Positions 61,241 to 64,000 of a stretch of DNA of 64,000 nt are shown here, one piece after another. Made by a program: the position numbers and the translations under genes. This DNA is from Strigamia acuminata. Taxonomy: Eukaryota; Arthropoda; Chilopoda; Geophilomorpha; Linotaeniidae. Each line of letters opens with the position of its first letter. Positions within the stretch are counted from its first letter, which is position 1. A model generated the notes under the pieces. That model was not told the DNA's origin and did not search any database. It saw only the letters and a list, made by a program, of their open reading frames with translations. The stretch lies in NCBI GenBank assembly GCA_949358305.1, contig OX442317.1, positions 10,668,186 to 10,732,185 of the forward strand. Direction: 5' to 3'.

Positions 61241-61280
61241 CCCGATTCTCTTTAGTAGGAGGAGAGAGGATGCACCGTGT

Positions 61281-61332
61281 GAATAGAATGGAGTAACAGA
61301 ATAGAATGGAATAGAATAGAATAGAATAGAGA
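61281..61332. repeat. (GAATA)n microsatellite
   Basis: An imperfect pentamer array between HEY and IPMK. Confidence 0.85.
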
Positions 61333-61797
61333 CCACCTCGAGGCCTATTTGTGAGAAAGAGAGGTCTTGCGCGTCGTAGATAAATCCAATTAAGCTTCCA
61401 AATTTACCTCTTTGTGGCCAGAAAATTGCACAACTTTTTCATTTATTGCCACTTCCGGTTTGACGAGGCTTAAATTTAATCACTCGTTCAGTCCATTAAC
61501 ATTTATTTATTCTTACCGGTAATTTTACTTTTATTCGTCACCAATTAAATACCAAGTAAAAATTGTCGTCACAACCAAATCGTGAATTCGTGACCTTTAA
61601 AGCGATCATGTCATTTCACCAAATTGATTAATTTAACAATTAATTACGTAATTGTTTTCTGTTATTTCTTTCAAAGTCCATAGTCCGAAGATCTCGAATA
61701 TTCGACGATAAAATGTTCACTTGCACAGGGCAGGGTACATATTGTATTTTTCCGACGTGACTTGTACGCGTGACCATCACACGACCCATTCAGCGAG

Positions 61798-61805
61798 TGT
61801 GGGAA
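61798..61805 (+). promoter_or_regulatory. CSL/Su(H) binding site between HEY and IPMK
   Basis: The plus strand reads TGTGGGAA, a perfect YGTGGGAA match, about 1.06 kb from the HEY start and 0.47 kb from the IPMK start. A CACGTG E-box follows at about 61,817. Confidence 0.5.
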
Positions 61806-62278
61806 AGCGTGGATACACGTGGTCTCGCGGTCTGTACGCATCAATGCCTCATTGTTTGGAATGCACTTTATTCCCCCTCACTTAATATACGTCATCACTC
61901 GCAGTCGCAGCCTCTAACTCAATGACATCATGGCAGAGAGAGTGAGAGAACGAGAGAACGAAACGAAATACTTTCCATCATTATTTTGAAAAGGATAAAA
62001 TTTCAAATTTGTTTGCCAACAAAAATTATTTAATTGGAAATATTTAATTGGCGCCAAGTTCTTAAATTCTTCAATCAATGAAATATTCGCAGCGCTTTAG
62101 CGGCGAAAACTTGAAGCAATATTCAAATTTTTAGGCGAAGCAGCCAGTGTGTGATTTGAACGCATGTGTCATTTTTCATTCGGACTCATTGACATCTGAT
62201 TGTTGCACGAAACTAGAGTCGATGAATGAACACCGGAGTTGACGGAGTATAATTAGTAATTATTAGGAACAGACAGAA

Positions 62279-63395
62279 ATGGCTTCGCCTTCGCCGAAGT
62301 ACACTCCTGTTGGTAGCGATGTTCGCCCGCTGAGTCTGCAGGCAGCCGGTCATCACCCTCGAAATGGAAGAAACCTCGGTAGTAGTTCTATAAGCCATTT
62401 TGATATAAATGTATAAATTGATAAATGTTCAATTTTGATTAGATTTATTAGAAGAAAATGACGGGCAGTTCGTGCTCAAGCCGCTGAATGGAGAGCGCGA
62501 GTTGGAATTCTACGAGTTCGTTTTCAACGTGGAGTGTGTGGATCCCGTGGTGGTTTCGTTGCGACAGTTTGTGCCCACATTTCACGGTTTGCGAAGTGTC
62601 GAATGCACGTCTGGCTCCTCATCGACGTGCAGGAGTAAATGGAACAACAACAACAAAAGTGTCAAATGACTAACTCTTAATCACTTACTTGTTAATACAG
62701 AATATTTGAGGTTGGAAAATTTGACGCGCGCGTACGAGCACGCCAGCGTCATGGATGTCAAAATTGGGCGCATCACGTGCGAACCTGGTGCGAGCGCCGA
62801 AAAAAAGGAGCGAGAGAAATCAAAGTATCGAAACACTAGAATTCCATTGGGATATTGCATACCTGGATTTAAGGTGTGCTCTTAGAATTTCCATTTGCTC
62901 GAGTAGAGGACAGTTTAAAAAAAAAGAAAACAAAAATTGGTTTCAGGTGTATAACGAAGCAACTGGCTCGTACGCAGAATTCGACAAAAAATACGGCAAA
63001 TCGTTGGATCAAGTGAAGGTCAAATCGGGTAAATTAAATATGTGTAAAGATTTGATTTACAAGTTAGTTATTGTTGATTTATTTATTTATTTATTATTTT
63101 CTTTTCTTTCTTTCTAGCATTGAGGAAGTTTTTGGGCGATGATAAATCGACGCAGGTGAAATTAGCGAGCGGATTTTTATCAGAAATGGAATTGATTCGC
63201 GATTGGTTCACCGAGCAGCGCCTGTTCAATTTTTACGCGTCTTCCCTCTTGTTCGTTTACTCGTCGAACCCACTTGTAATTCCGCTCATTCGTATCGTTG
63301 ATTTTGTTCACGTTATTAAATCGGATTTGCGAGATGATAACTTTTTGTTCGGTTTAAATAATTTAATAGAAGCGATTAATGAAATACGTATTTAA
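62279..63395 (+). CDS. IPMK: Inositol polyphosphate multikinase
   Basis: Five exons: 62279-62378, 62443-62634, 62701-62873, 62947-63028, 63118-63395. All are GT-AG and phase-consistent, giving 274 residues. It starts MASPSPKYTPVGSD. Matches to the IPK fold are GQFVLKPLNGERELEFYE (ATP-lobe Lys), SVMDVKIG (115-120; the PxxxDxKxG substrate motif, Asp116 and Lys118), FNFYASSLLFVY (SSLL-type motif at 224-227) and VDFVHV (Asp244, the metal-binding DFAH motif). It ends FGLNNLIEAI. IPMK phosphorylates inositol tris- and tetrakisphosphates and PIP2 in nucleus and cytosol. SSLL and DFxH are only about 20 residues apart, so the long insert present in vertebrate IPMK is missing, as in compact invertebrate and yeast forms. 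IP6K or IP3K are less likely because of the SVMDVKIG context. Confidence 0.93.
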
Positions 63396-63413
63396 ATATT
63401 TAATTGAAATTTG

Positions 63414-63419
63414 AATAAA
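63414..63419 (+). terminator. Polyadenylation signal AATAAA
   Basis: It lies 19 bp past the IPMK stop, so the 3' UTR would be very short. Confidence 0.65.
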
Positions 63420-63778
63420 GTTTGTATATTTGTTGATATGTAGACGTGTAGACGTGTTGCGTTTATTTTCCCGCTAGATGTCGCCGTCCTATTCTTCTCG
63501 CGAGAAACCACGGCGAGTATTGTCGATTGTCCTCATTTCTCGTGGAGAAATATGAAAGAATAAATGTTTTTGAACAAATTGTTTATTAAAATTTATGCAC
63601 ATTTTATTTTATTTTGTTCTGGATGTTGTTGAAACTTGGACGCTGTCGCCACCTAGGGTTAAATTTAAACGTGTGTACTCTTTTTCCGCCGGATGTCGTC
63701 GCTTCGCATTTTGTTTTGGCGGGAGAAGAGAAAGAGCGGGCGGCTGAGAAGATTTGTCATTTCGTCGCCGCAGTCAGA

Positions 63779-64000
63779 ATGAAGTGTACAATTCCCGAAA
63801 TATCTTGGCACAATCGTGACCCAGTGCTCAGCCTCGACTTCCAACACCAAGACGAACTAATTCGCCGACTCGCAACCGGCGGAACAGATTCTCACGTACT
63901 AGTAAGTGAATTAGTCGAATTACTCAAATTGATCAAATTTCATGAAACTTACTTGCAGATCTGGCTCGTGAATGTCACTGCGAAAGGACAAGTCGAGGTG
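63779..64000 (+). CDS. CHAF1B: Chromatin assembly factor 1 subunit B (p60), 5' part
   Basis: Exon 1 (63779-63901) starts MKCTIPEISWHNRDPVLSLD and continues FQHQDELIRRLATGGTDSHV. It is followed by GTAAGTG, a 57-bp intron and exon 2 from 63,959 (IWLVNVTAKGQVEV), cut by the window end. EISWHN-PVLSLDFQ, then RLATGGTD-V-IW is the first WD40 blade of CHAF1B/CAC2. CHAF1B deposits H3-H4 on newly replicated DNA as part of CAF-1. It is in tandem with IPMK, 383 bp from stop to start. A CAG acceptor-like trinucleotide lies five bases before the ATG. Confidence 0.92.
   Translation, partial: MKCTIPEISWHNRDPVLSLDFQHQDELIRRLATGGTDSHVLVSELVELLKLIKFHETYLQIWLVNVTAKGQVEV

Larger units (their letters stand above)
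60736..62278. other. HEY-IPMK divergent intergenic region
   Basis: It carries a CpG-rich half near HEY (60,740-61,020, with GCTCGC repeats) and an A/T-rich half near IPMK. Three perfect CSL sites are annotated separately. No exon was seen. Confidence 0.6.

Noticed and set aside
1-64000. CRISPR arrays, rRNA genes and bacterial operon features
   Set aside because: None is present. Tandem repeats are pure microsatellites without spacers, and genes are intron-containing.
62279-64000. IPMK-CHAF1B as a trans-spliced operon
   Set aside because: They are in tandem, and CHAF1B has an acceptor-like CAG just before its ATG. However, IPMK has its own AATAAA and 383 bp separate the genes, so there is no firm evidence.

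Overview
The window is nuclear DNA from an animal. Its genes carry many short GT-AG introns, and several families are animal-type: a HEY bHLH-Orange repressor, an MXRA7-like membrane protein, ING3, GOSR1 and CHAF1B. HEY and MXRA7 suggest a bilaterian, probably an invertebrate because most introns are about 60-100 bp. I cannot name the species. Intergenic DNA is A/T-rich and full of microsatellites, many with a five-base unit, plus foldback (MITE-like) elements.

Layout. 1-10.75 kb: no coding exon seen; probably the first intron of a minus-strand gene whose signal-peptide exon lies at 10,752-10,818 beside GC-rich DNA. 10.8-27.1 kb: no confident gene; one probable solo LTR (13.9-14.9 kb), a Tc1-type MITE (23.1 kb) and a 500-bp foldback element (25.6-26.1 kb). 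27.1-29.4 kb (-): ING3 in ten exons. 30.3-30.8 kb (-): an orphan last exon of an acid lipase and an unidentified reading frame. 32.4-33.5 kb: two convergent genes for small secreted proteins of unknown function. 34.7-35.6 kb: possible second LTR. 37.6-40.9 kb (+): a BDH1-like short-chain dehydrogenase in seven exons. 43.6-45.6 kb (+): a decayed membrane/coiled-coil gene. 46.6-47.8 kb (-): MXRA7-like. 48.4-49.2 kb (-): a THAP-like, transposon-derived gene interrupted by a foldback element. 50.0-52.4 kb (-): a GT22 mannosyltransferase with an unusual C-terminal extension, divergent from GOSR1 (+, 52.7-54.2 kb). 54.7-56.25 kb: nested foldback elements. 57.7-58.0 kb (-): Tc1 transposase relic. 58.9-60.7 kb (-): HEY, with three perfect CSL/Su(H) sites in the 1.5 kb between it and the divergent IPMK gene (+, 62.3-63.4 kb). 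The window ends inside CHAF1B (+).

The genes do not form one pathway. They are mostly housekeeping functions: chromatin (ING3, CHAF1B), Golgi transport and glycan assembly (GOSR1, GT22 enzyme), inositol phosphate signalling (IPMK), ketone/lipid metabolism (BDH1-like), with one developmental regulator (HEY). All exon joins were made by eye from splice consensus, phase and protein similarity known to me; none was checked by alignment or transcript data.
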